From: Micavibrio sp.
GTDB lineage: Bacteria > Pseudomonadota > Alphaproteobacteria > Micavibrionales > UBA2020
Length of the DNA stretch: 64,000 nucleotides
Assembly: GCA_028283745.1 (NCBI GenBank)
Contig: JAPWJZ010000005.1
Location: 62,001-126,000 of the forward strand
Direction: 5' to 3'
A program made the position numbers and the translations under genes. Position 1 is the stretch's first letter, and each line of letters begins with the position of its first letter. A model generated the notes under the pieces. The model was not told the DNA's origin. It searched no databases and saw nothing but the letters and a program-made list of their open reading frames with translations. Shown here one piece after another: positions 27,659-36,382 of this stretch.

Positions 27659-28516
27659 ATGTTGAGAAAAGCTTTACTGAAAACCAACGCCTTGCGGGCG
27701 GGCTGGTTCCTCGGCCTTTCATTCGCCGCCATGCTGGCAGCTTCAACGGTCGCCCATGCTGCATCCGGCTATGAAGATAAAGTTAAAAAAGACCCCTTCT
27801 ATAAAGCCGTGCTGGATACCGCAAAAACCACCAAGGGCCGCGCCCTGCTCGATTTTTTTGACCAGAAGCTGCAGGAAGACGGCGGGCGCGTGCATGCCAT
27901 TTCACTTTGGCTGCGCGACAATTCCATCAACCAGAAAGACCCGTCCAAAATCGACGCGCTTTATTTCCTGTCCTATTCGGATACTCTGGCGACAATTGCG
28001 GCATCGTATAAAGACCAGGGCGACCCTGCGCAATATCGCGGCCTCATGGAATCCTCGCTCCTCAGCCTTTATATGTTCGAGCTGATGGGCAATGTGGATG
28101 CCGTGCGCTGCCAGGACCCGACCGCGCTGCAGGCGGTTGAGCGCGGCATGGTCACCCCCCGCATCAACGACTTTGGCCGCCCCGTCTACGCCATGTTCAC
28201 CCGCGCCGATTTCGAGCAGATCGAAAAGACCGCGCTGGAGATGGAAGAAAAAACCGCCGCACGCCCGCCGAACCTTGATATTTGCGCGCTTGGCCAGGCC
28301 CGCCTGCGCGACCTTGCCGAAGCCCCCGGCGTGCAGCAGAAAGATGTGACCGATCCCCGCTATTCCGGCGGCACGCGCACCGTACTGGTACCGCCGCCGG
28401 GTTACAGCTTCGTACCCTCCATCACGTCGGATTCAGAATGGGCGGTGGCGCGCAAGAAGGCCCTGTCCAACGTAACCTCCGCATGGGCCAAGCGGTATCA
28501 GGATTACGCGCGCTAG
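27659..28516 (+). CDS. exported two-cysteine protein of unknown function (family A, copy 1)
   Basis: 285 aa. Signal peptide with K-K...W-F-L-G-L-S-F-A-A-M-L-A-A-S and cleavage after A-H-A near 34. Mature part is mainly helical, with cysteines C151 (in D-A-V-R-C-Q-D-P) and C209 (L-D-I-C-A). It is clearly paralogous to the gene at 32831-33613: both have F-Y-[KT]-A, W-L-x-D-N, Q-x-D-x-x-K-I-x-A-x-Y-F and D-A-x-R-C-x-D-P, and the cysteine spacing is nearly the same (58 and 56). AAGGA lies nine bases before the ATG. The stop abuts the stop of the convergent MBOAT gene. Confidence 0.75.
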   Translation: MLRKALLKTNALRAGWFLGLSFAAMLAASTVAHAASGYEDKVKKDPFYKAVLDTAKTTKGRALLDFFDQKLQEDGGRVHAISLWLRDNSINQKDPSKIDALYFLSYSDTLATIAASYKDQGDPAQYRGLMESSLLSLYMFELMGNVDAVRCQDPTALQAVERGMVTPRINDFGRPVYAMFTRADFEQIEKTALEMEEKTAARPPNLDICALGQARLRDLAEAPGVQQKDVTDPRYSGGTRTVLVPPPGYSFVPSITSDSEWAVARKKALSNVTSAWAKRYQDYAR

Positions 28517-29956
28517 TTAAAACCGGAAATAGATGAATTCATGGACGCGCGTCAGCATCAGCAATGATGCTGCGGCCATAACGGCGCAGCCAAGCGCCCA
28601 TGTGATGGATGGCTGCCAGACAAGTTTTACCGGCTTTGTTTCCGCCATGACGGGCGCATCAAGCGCCAGATTTTTCTGCATCAGCTCATGCGTCGTCGGT
28701 AGAATAAACATGCCGATGAAAGCGGCGGTCAGCAGATAAAGCTTAGGTTCCCACGCCAGCGCCAAGCCCCCGCCCGCCATGGCCGACAGCATATGCAGCC
28801 CTGTATCCAGACTGTCCGCACGGAATAACACCCATGCTGCCACCGTTGACGCGAACGTGATAACAACAGCTAACGGCTTCGGCAGGCGTGCAGGCGAGAG
28901 CCTGCGCCAGCCGTGGTTAATCATCAGGTACAGCGCATGTATGCCGCCCCAGACAAGGAACGTCCAGTTCGCGCCATGCCACAAACCGCCCAGCAGCATT
29001 GTCACCAGCAGCGCGGCATAGCGGCGGGCATCACCATAGCGGTTACCGCCGAGGGGGATGTAGAGATAATCGCGCAGGAAACGCGACAGAGTCATATGCC
29101 AGCGCCGCCAGAAGGTAATAATATCGGCCGATTTATACGGCGCAAAAAAGTTAAGCGGCAGGCGAATGCCGAACAGCCCCGCAAGGCCAATCGCCATGTC
29201 GGAATAGCCGGAGAAGTCGAAATAGATTTGCAGGCTGTAGGATAACGCGCCAAGCCAGCCCTGCGCCATGTTCAGGGCAACGCCCGTACTGGCGGCATTA
29301 AAAATCGGGTCGGCAATATCGCCCGCGCTATCAGCAATAATTACTTTCTTAAAAAGGCCGATGATGAAAACGGTCAGCCCCATTGCCATCAGGCGCCGTG
29401 CCGGGTCGCGTTCCAGCTTGTGCGTAAATTGCGGTATGACCTCGCTGTGATGCACGATCGGCCCCGCGATCAGCTGCGGGAAGAAGGTGATAAACAGCGC
29501 GTAATGCAAAAAATCTGGCTGGCTGGTTTTGCGCTTGAAACTATCCACCAGCCACGCGATCTTCTGGAAGGTAAAAAAGGAAATGCCGAGCGGCAGGATA
29601 ATATCCGGCACGGTCAGCCCCGCGCCTGCTGCATTCAGCGTGCGCAGGAACAGGCCGGTATATTTGTAATAGAACAGCGCGGCAAGGTTGGCGGCAATGC
29701 CCAGCACCAGAAACCCGCGCCGATGTCCCGCACACCACGGCTTTTGCGCCAGCGCCATGCCCAGCGGGTAATTTAGCAGCAACGATGCCAGCAGAATGAG
29801 CAAATAAACCGGCTTGAACCAGCCATAGAAAAACAGCGATGCAACAACCAGCCACCACAAGGCCGCTGTGCGCCCGGCACCCCGCTGCAACAGCTGGAAC
29901 ACCGCCCACGTGACCGGCAGAAAACCCGCTATAAATGGCCATGAACTAAAAAGCAT
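28517..29956 (-). CDS. MBOAT-family membrane O-acyltransferase (AlgI-like)
   Basis: 479 aa with many membrane segments. Family marks: N-terminal W-P-F-I-A-G-F-L-P, F-F-Y-G-W-F-K-P, F-D-F-S-G-Y-S-D-M-A-I-G-L-A, the T-F-W-R-R-W-H-M-T-L-S-x-F-L-R-D-Y segment and the invariant G-G-L-W-H-G-A-N-W-T-F catalytic histidine. AlgI-type enzymes acetylate exported polysaccharides (alginate, cellulose) using a periplasmic SGNH partner (AlgJ/AlgX-like). No such partner or polysaccharide cluster is next to it, so the acceptor is unknown. Monocistronic by layout. Confidence 0.92.
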   Translation of the reverse strand: MLFSSWPFIAGFLPVTWAVFQLLQRGAGRTAALWWLVVASLFFYGWFKPVYLLILLASLLLNYPLGMALAQKPWCAGHRRGFLVLGIAANLAALFYYKYTGLFLRTLNAAGAGLTVPDIILPLGISFFTFQKIAWLVDSFKRKTSQPDFLHYALFITFFPQLIAGPIVHHSEVIPQFTHKLERDPARRLMAMGLTVFIIGLFKKVIIADSAGDIADPIFNAASTGVALNMAQGWLGALSYSLQIYFDFSGYSDMAIGLAGLFGIRLPLNFFAPYKSADIITFWRRWHMTLSRFLRDYLYIPLGGNRYGDARRYAALLVTMLLGGLWHGANWTFLVWGGIHALYLMINHGWRRLSPARLPKPLAVVITFASTVAAWVLFRADSLDTGLHMLSAMAGGGLALAWEPKLYLLTAAFIGMFILPTTHELMQKNLALDAPVMAETKPVKLVWQPSITWALGCAVMAAASLLMLTRVHEFIYFRF

Positions 29957-30057
29957 TGCACGATGTTCTTGTTGCTGGAAACGACGCGCGAGGTAACCTT
30001 AAGCGCTTGAATCAATATACTATTTTCGTGGAGCACCGAAAGCGTTTATCTCGCTAA

Positions 30058-30086
30058 TTGACTTTATGTAAAACAATATGTATATT
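30058..30086 (+). promoter_or_regulatory. promoter of the gene at 30123
   Basis: TTGACT (30058-30063), 17-base spacer, TATATT (30081-30086): five of six matches in both hexamers with ideal spacing. Transcription from about 30093 gives a 30-base leader. Confidence 0.65.
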
Positions 30087-30122
30087 CGCGCCAAGTCAAA
30101 AGAACAAAAAACAGGGTGTATC

Positions 30123-30584
30123 ATGCAAAACCAGCCGGAAAATAAAACGTCGCTTAACCCCGCCTTCAACAAATACGCTGGGAAAATTATCAACATGGCG
30201 GAATTGAACGCCCTGCAATATTCCAGCGGCTTCAAAGGCTTTACCGAGAAACTGGCGGATGCCCTGGGCGGCGTGGCGGAGCTTGCGAAAATCCCCTTCT
30301 CCCCCAAATCCGGCAGCGCGCAATATGAAGATGTGCCGCAGGTTTACGTGACTGCCGGCGCAAATGCCTTCCAGCCGCAAATGGGCCGCGATGTTTATTT
30401 TGAAGCGTCGACCGCCATGTCGTTCATGGATGCCGCACTTGGCAAGGCCGCGCTAACGAAAAGCTTTGTCGCTGCCGTTGAAAAAGCGCCCGACCACAGC
30501 GGCAAACTTGCCACCGGCGGCCTGACTCTGGCGGAAAAGAACTCCTTCACCGCCACCATGACGCGCATGGGCTTTGCAGCTTAA
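30123..30584 (+). CDS. hypothetical 153-residue protein
   Basis: Starts at ATG 30123 (protein M-Q-N-Q-P-E-N-K), with AGGGTG upstream; the ATG at 30078 lies inside the promoter and is rejected. No signal peptide, membrane segment or cysteine. Mixed polar and alanine-rich, with a run of small residues in A-L-G-G-V-A-E-L-A and a C-terminal T-x-T-x-T-R-M-G-F. Not recognised. A strong promoter and single-gene layout suggest it is made at substantial level. It converges on pyrG with only 8 bases between stops. Confidence 0.6.
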   Translation: MQNQPENKTSLNPAFNKYAGKIINMAELNALQYSSGFKGFTEKLADALGGVAELAKIPFSPKSGSAQYEDVPQVYVTAGANAFQPQMGRDVYFEASTAMSFMDAALGKAALTKSFVAAVEKAPDHSGKLATGGLTLAEKNSFTATMTRMGFAA

Positions 30585-30592
30585 GGTTTTTT

Positions 30593-32233
<1,641 letters not shown>

Positions 32234-32255
32234 CTAGAGTTTTATTTTGGCGGGC

Positions 32256-32717
32256 TTACTTCGCGATCGGCGCTTTTGGCGTGGATTTCTTTTTGGCGGG
32301 CTCTTTTACAGCGGCTTTTTTGTCTTCCGCTTTTTCAGCAGGCGCTTTTTCAGCAGGCGCTGCATCGGCCGGTTTGTCGCCGGTAACGGTGGCGGATGAA
32401 TCTTCAACCGGCGCCTTCGGCGTTTCAGCAGCACCGGTCACGGCAGGCTTGCTGTCGTCAGTGTTGATGTCGAGAATGCTGCGCTGGCTGGGGTGGCTGT
32501 TGGCGGAAATGGCCAGCATCATGCTGGTCAGGAAAAACAGTGCGGCCAGAATAGTGGTCGCGCGGGTCAGCACATCCGCCCCGCGGCGCGGCGCCATCAT
32601 GTTCGACATGGAGCCGGAGTTGCCCATGAAACCGCCGGCTTCCGACGGCTGAACGAGGATGGTAATGATGATCGCAACGGCGACAATCAGGTGAATGACC
32701 AGTAATACTGCTTCCAT
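32256..32717 (-). CDS. secG: preprotein translocase subunit SecG
   Basis: 153 aa. Two membrane segments (about 3-22 and 55-75) flank the SecG signature loop with L-V-Q-P-S-E-A-G-G-F-M-G. The C-terminal half (from about 90) is a low-complexity Ala/Pro/Lys/Glu tail, as seen in many alphaproteobacterial SecGs, though long. SecG assists SecYE-SecA in protein export. Cotranscribed with pyrG. Confidence 0.93.
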   Translation of the reverse strand: MEAVLLVIHLIVAVAIIITILVQPSEAGGFMGNSGSMSNMMAPRRGADVLTRATTILAALFFLTSMMLAISANSHPSQRSILDINTDDSKPAVTGAAETPKAPVEDSSATVTGDKPADAAPAEKAPAEKAEDKKAAVKEPAKKKSTPKAPIAK

Positions 32718-32792
32718 GGCTTTTAAGTCCGCCCTTATTATGGGAAAGTTAAGCTTAATTCTTCGGCTGAATATTTAGATTAGTTTGGGGTA

Positions 32793-32809
32793 AAAAACCA
32801 GAGGTTTTT
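32793..32809 (-). terminator. weak terminator-like hairpin after the family A gene
   Basis: AAAAACC (32793-32799)/GGTTTTT (32803-32809) around a 3-base loop, about 22 bases past the stop of the gene at 32831. Minus-strand transcripts would end in a T-rich stretch. The stem has only two GC pairs, so it may act only partially and let transcription continue into secG. Confidence 0.35.
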
Positions 32810-32830
32810 GCCACAAACCCGCCAGCCCTG

Positions 32831-33613
32831 TTATTGCGCTTTGGGCTTGAAGGTATAATACGTCTCCGACCACAGGTTTTTGTACAAACCACGCAGTTCA
32901 TTGCGCTTTTTCGTCCATTCTGCGGCATCAAGGTCTTTGGGCTTGAATTTCGGGTCCGCCTTGGCTTTATCGCCCTTCGAGCAGAGGAAGACGTTGACCG
33001 GCCTGTCATTCTTCAACCGTTCATATTCAGATGAATAATACGACAGAATGTCAAAACGCTCCTTCGTGACGATGGTATAGGAATACGAAAGGTCGCGGTA
33101 AGTCGGCACAACGCTGTCTTCAACAATTTTTGAGACGGAAGGATCGTCGCAACGCTCGGCATCCGTAATCGCCAGAATTTCGTAGGTCATGATGGCGCGA
33201 AGCGCCATTTCCGTTGCATCCGTATAAGGTGCAACGCGGCCCATCTGCTGAAAGCTGGAGGCCCGCTGGATTTCAAGGTCCGCCAGCATCTTGAAGTACA
33301 TGGCGTTGATCTTCGCCTGGTCGTTCTGGTCAAAGGTATTATCCAGCAGCCATTGCAGCGCAACCTCGCGCGGATCCTCGGCGCCAACCTTGTTGTTAAC
33401 GCCATCCGCCAAAACTTTCAGCGTATCAGCGATATTGCCGGCCGCGGCAGAGGCATTCAGCGCCGTGTAGAACAGGTCGCCGCGGTATTTTTCAGCCGTC
33501 AGCGCTGCGGCATGGGCATCCTGTTGCGCTTGCGTCAATTGCGCAGCCGCAGGTGCGGCAGACAAAGCCAGCGGAAAAAGAATTGCAGCGAGAAGGACGA
33601 ACCGTTTCATCAT
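32831..33613 (-). CDS. exported two-cysteine protein of unknown function (family A, copy 2)
   Basis: 260 aa. Signal peptide M-M-K-R-F-V-L-L-A-A...A-P-A-A-A-Q, cleavage near 24. Helical mature part, cysteines C155 (D-A-E-R-C-D-D-P) and C211 (F-L-C-S-K). Paralogue of 27659-28516; this copy has a lysine-rich C terminus. AAGGAG lies five bases before the first of two adjacent ATGs. It follows the 623-residue membrane protein gene by 29 bases, so the two are probably cotranscribed. Together they interrupt the tpiA-secG-pyrG run. Function unknown. Confidence 0.75.
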   Translation of the reverse strand: MMKRFVLLAAILFPLALSAAPAAAQLTQAQQDAHAAALTAEKYRGDLFYTALNASAAAGNIADTLKVLADGVNNKVGAEDPREVALQWLLDNTFDQNDQAKINAMYFKMLADLEIQRASSFQQMGRVAPYTDATEMALRAIMTYEILAITDAERCDDPSVSKIVEDSVVPTYRDLSYSYTIVTKERFDILSYYSSEYERLKNDRPVNVFLCSKGDKAKADPKFKPKDLDAAEWTKKRNELRGLYKNLWSETYYTFKPKAQ

Positions 33614-33642
33614 GCTATCTCCTTGAATGGAATAGAGGCAGC

Positions 33643-35514
33643 TTACTCAACCAGCGGGTTCATGACAAGGCATTGCTGCGATGGCACGGTCGGCGGCATA
33701 TCGTCCTGCCAGCAGATGGTGTTTTTATCTGGCTGCACAAGAAACGGCTGTTTGCTGCCAACAGGGCGTTGCAACGCATCCGTCGCTGAGGTTTTCAGAA
33801 AACTGTCCAGCCCCTCCGCCGTAACACCGCCTGCCAGCGCCGTGATATACAGCAGCGTCATGCGCCCGCGGTTGGCTTTGTAAAGGTCATCATCGCTTAT
33901 AATCTGGTAGCCACGCGTGAAGGACAGAAGCTGCTGGTTAGCCAGCGGGCCATTGAGGAATGAAATAATATCCTCCGCTTCGACAAAGGCGTTTTCGTAC
34001 TTCCGCTCCAGTTTATAGAACATCTTGCCGGTTGCAGCGCCCGCTGAAGTCGCCAGAATGTCGTGGCCTTCCTGCGCATACAGATAATACCTGTCCTTGA
34101 AAACGCCGTTTTCAGGATCAGACAGCGCGCGGCCAGGGTAATAGCCGAACAGCTTCAGGCCATCCTCACTATTCTGGAAGTGGACTTTGGCGCGCAAATA
34201 GCTCATGCGCAGGAAATCATCAAACGCCAGCCCGACGCTGTGGCGCGCTGGATCTGCCGCTGTCAGCACCTGCTCAATATCCGCCAGACGTTCATTGGCA
34301 ATCGCGGGGTCTTTGCTGACGATATACAGCAGGCTCCACATACCCTCGCCGTATACAGATGAATAAACGCTATGGTTGAAAAGCCCCTGCCGCGACAGCA
34401 GCAGTTTTTTGCGCAGCTGCATGTCGCGCAGCCAGTCGTCAAACGCGCCGCGGGCATCGCCTTTATAGGCTTTATCCGCATGCTCGGCGCTTTTCAGGCG
34501 CGACAGGTTGCGGAATTCCTGCACGGCGTAAAGGTCATCATTCGCGGCATCCTGCCAGCTGGCATCGAAATTTTGCAGGGTGTACAGCTGTTCGTATCGG
34601 GCAAGTGCCGCCTTGTTATCCGCCAGCAGCGGGCCGAACTGGCTGACAGGGTTACAGCTGGTTAACCCTGCATCATCCCCCTTCAGGCACAAAACGGGGA
34701 ATTTGTACACGCGCGGCGCGTTATCATCAGCTGGCGGTGGCAGCGGCCTAATCACGCCATAGCTCTGGTCTTCCGGCAGGGTAATGCGGGCAATGGCTTC
34801 ATACCCCTCGCCGGCTGCGGTTTCGGTGATCTTGAAAAACGCATCCGTTTCCGGCTGCGGCGGGCGGTGCGCGAAGGCCAGCAGGAAGAACAGGCCGTAC
34901 CACGCAATAATAACCAGCAACGGCTTCAGCAACATGTCCTGCACAAGCCTGCCAAACCGCAGCGGTGCTTTTTGCGCGGCGTTTTGCAAAAACCCGGCGG
35001 CAATAAGCCCCGCATTGCGCAGGTAACGGCAGCGCAGCAGGAAGCCAAGGCAAACGGTGTAAAGCACAAACCAGAGGATAACCAGCGCCGACAGCCCCAA
35101 ACCATCCCCCAGCGCAACGCAGACTGGATAAGCAAGCAGCAACGCCGCCACAAAGCTGCCAAGGGAAGCACTTTCAAAACTTTGCGAAACCTGGCGCAGA
35201 ACCCATTTGCGGTTGCCCGCGCGCTCCATTTCCCCTGCGGCGGGCTGGCGTTGCAGCAACAACGGCACAACAACGGTGCAGAAAGCAGCATCCTGCCGTT
35301 TCCAAAGGCTTTTCAACGTCCATAGAATGCCCGTGTAAACGCCAATGGCCAGCGTGACAATCGCAAACAGGGCGGCAACGCCCTTCGCATCGTCACTCGC
35401 GTCGCTGTAAATCATCAGCGGGTAGGTTTCAAGCGCAAGGATGATGAGCAAGCTGCGCCAGAAAGTGGCCCAGCTCATCCGGAGTGTGATTTTACGGAGC
35501 TGCATTTTTTCCAT
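33643..35514 (-). CDS. large membrane-anchored protein of unknown function
   Basis: 623 aa. Five or so hydrophobic segments in the first 230 residues (about 15-35, 45-68, 115-140, 142-160, 195-212), then a long soluble part (about 215-623) ending in a short Pro-rich stretch with two cysteines (T-I-C-W-Q and Q-Q-C-L-V). The orientation is not certain; export of the large domain fits the paired cysteines and the exported protein encoded next. The soluble part is helical with tyrosine-rich segments. No recognised domain. It lies 30 bases after tpiA and 29 before the family A gene. Confidence 0.7.
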   Translation of the reverse strand: MEKMQLRKITLRMSWATFWRSLLIILALETYPLMIYSDASDDAKGVAALFAIVTLAIGVYTGILWTLKSLWKRQDAAFCTVVVPLLLQRQPAAGEMERAGNRKWVLRQVSQSFESASLGSFVAALLLAYPVCVALGDGLGLSALVILWFVLYTVCLGFLLRCRYLRNAGLIAAGFLQNAAQKAPLRFGRLVQDMLLKPLLVIIAWYGLFFLLAFAHRPPQPETDAFFKITETAAGEGYEAIARITLPEDQSYGVIRPLPPPADDNAPRVYKFPVLCLKGDDAGLTSCNPVSQFGPLLADNKAALARYEQLYTLQNFDASWQDAANDDLYAVQEFRNLSRLKSAEHADKAYKGDARGAFDDWLRDMQLRKKLLLSRQGLFNHSVYSSVYGEGMWSLLYIVSKDPAIANERLADIEQVLTAADPARHSVGLAFDDFLRMSYLRAKVHFQNSEDGLKLFGYYPGRALSDPENGVFKDRYYLYAQEGHDILATSAGAATGKMFYKLERKYENAFVEAEDIISFLNGPLANQQLLSFTRGYQIISDDDLYKANRGRMTLLYITALAGGVTAEGLDSFLKTSATDALQRPVGSKQPFLVQPDKNTICWQDDMPPTVPSQQCLVMNPLVE

Positions 35515-35544
35515 GGCGCCCCTGCGACTTCCCCTGCCCGCCTG

Positions 35545-36285
35545 TTATGCGGCAGTGGCAATGGTCAGGAATTCTTCCACCTTCAGGCTTGCGCCACCCA
35601 CCAGCACGCCATCGACGTTCGGCGTTTTCAGAATTTCGGCGGCATTGCTGCCCTTGACCGACCCACCGTATAGAATGGCAAGGTCGCCAACTTTGCCGCG
35701 AATGTGCTGGTGCATATTCAGAATATCATCGGCAGAAGCGGTTTTGCCGGTGCCAATCGCCCAGACAGGCTCATATGCCACAACCGTATTGGCTGCGGTG
35801 GCCCCCGCCGGAATGGAGGCCGCCAGCTGCTCGCTGACAATATCATTCGCTTTGCCGGCAGTGCGCTCTGCATCCGTCTCGCCAACGCAGATGATGGCGA
35901 TAAGGCCTGCGGCATGGGCGGCTTTCGCCTTTTCCTGCACCGTGGCGCTGCTCTCTTTATGGTTCTGGCGGCGTTCCGAATGGCCGAGAATAACGTAGGT
36001 GCAGCCAAGGTCCTGCAGCATTGCGGCGCTGATGTCGCCTGTAAACGCGCCGGATTCTTTGGCATGGCAATCCTGCCCTCCCCATTTGACAAGCGAGCTG
36101 CCGCCAAGGCTGGTCAGCACGCCAATCAGCGTTGCGGGTGGACATAATACCATATCGAAGAGAAACGATTTCCGTGCCTTAATGGCTTCAACAAGTTCTT
36201 CCGTGCGGGCTTCGCCATCGGCCAGCAGGCCGTTCATCTTCCAGTTACCCACTATCAATTTCTGGGCCGATTTCGTGGCGGACAT
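35545..36285 (-). CDS. tpiA: triosephosphate isomerase
   Basis: 246 aa from ATG 36285, with AAGGG nine bases upstream; an in-frame GTG at 36294 is nearer to that site and less likely. Catalytic residues: K16 region (G-N-W-K-M-N-G), H102 (L-G-H-S-E-R-R) and E172 (Y-E-P-V-W-A-I-G-T-G), plus the phosphate-binding G-G-S-V-K-G-S. Interconverts DHAP and glyceraldehyde 3-phosphate. First gene of the minus-strand run to pyrG; divergent from the ppiD gene. Confidence 0.98.
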   Translation of the reverse strand: MSATKSAQKLIVGNWKMNGLLADGEARTEELVEAIKARKSFLFDMVLCPPATLIGVLTSLGGSSLVKWGGQDCHAKESGAFTGDISAAMLQDLGCTYVILGHSERRQNHKESSATVQEKAKAAHAAGLIAIICVGETDAERTAGKANDIVSEQLAASIPAGATAANTVVAYEPVWAIGTGKTASADDILNMHQHIRGKVGDLAILYGGSVKGSNAAEILKTPNVDGVLVGGASLKVEEFLTIATAA

Positions 36286-36316
36286 AATAAACACCCTTGC
36301 TTTTGACCGTTAACGC

Positions 36317-36345
36317 TTGACATCTTGACGAAAAAATTGTGGATT
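36317..36345 (+). promoter_or_regulatory. possible ppiD promoter
   Basis: Perfect TTGACA (36317-36322), 17-base spacer, then TGGATT (36340-36345), a poor -10. TTGAC also occurs at 36303 and 36325, so three TTGAC motifs lie within 27 bases of the divergent tpiA/ppiD gap. Confidence 0.35.
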
Positions 36346-36382
36346 ATCAAGGCATTTTAAAAGCCTATGGAGAATACAATAC

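Noticed and set aside
30020..30307. minus-strand 95-codon frame upstream of the MBOAT gene
   Set aside because: Overlaps a well-promoted plus-strand gene and has no ribosome site or family.
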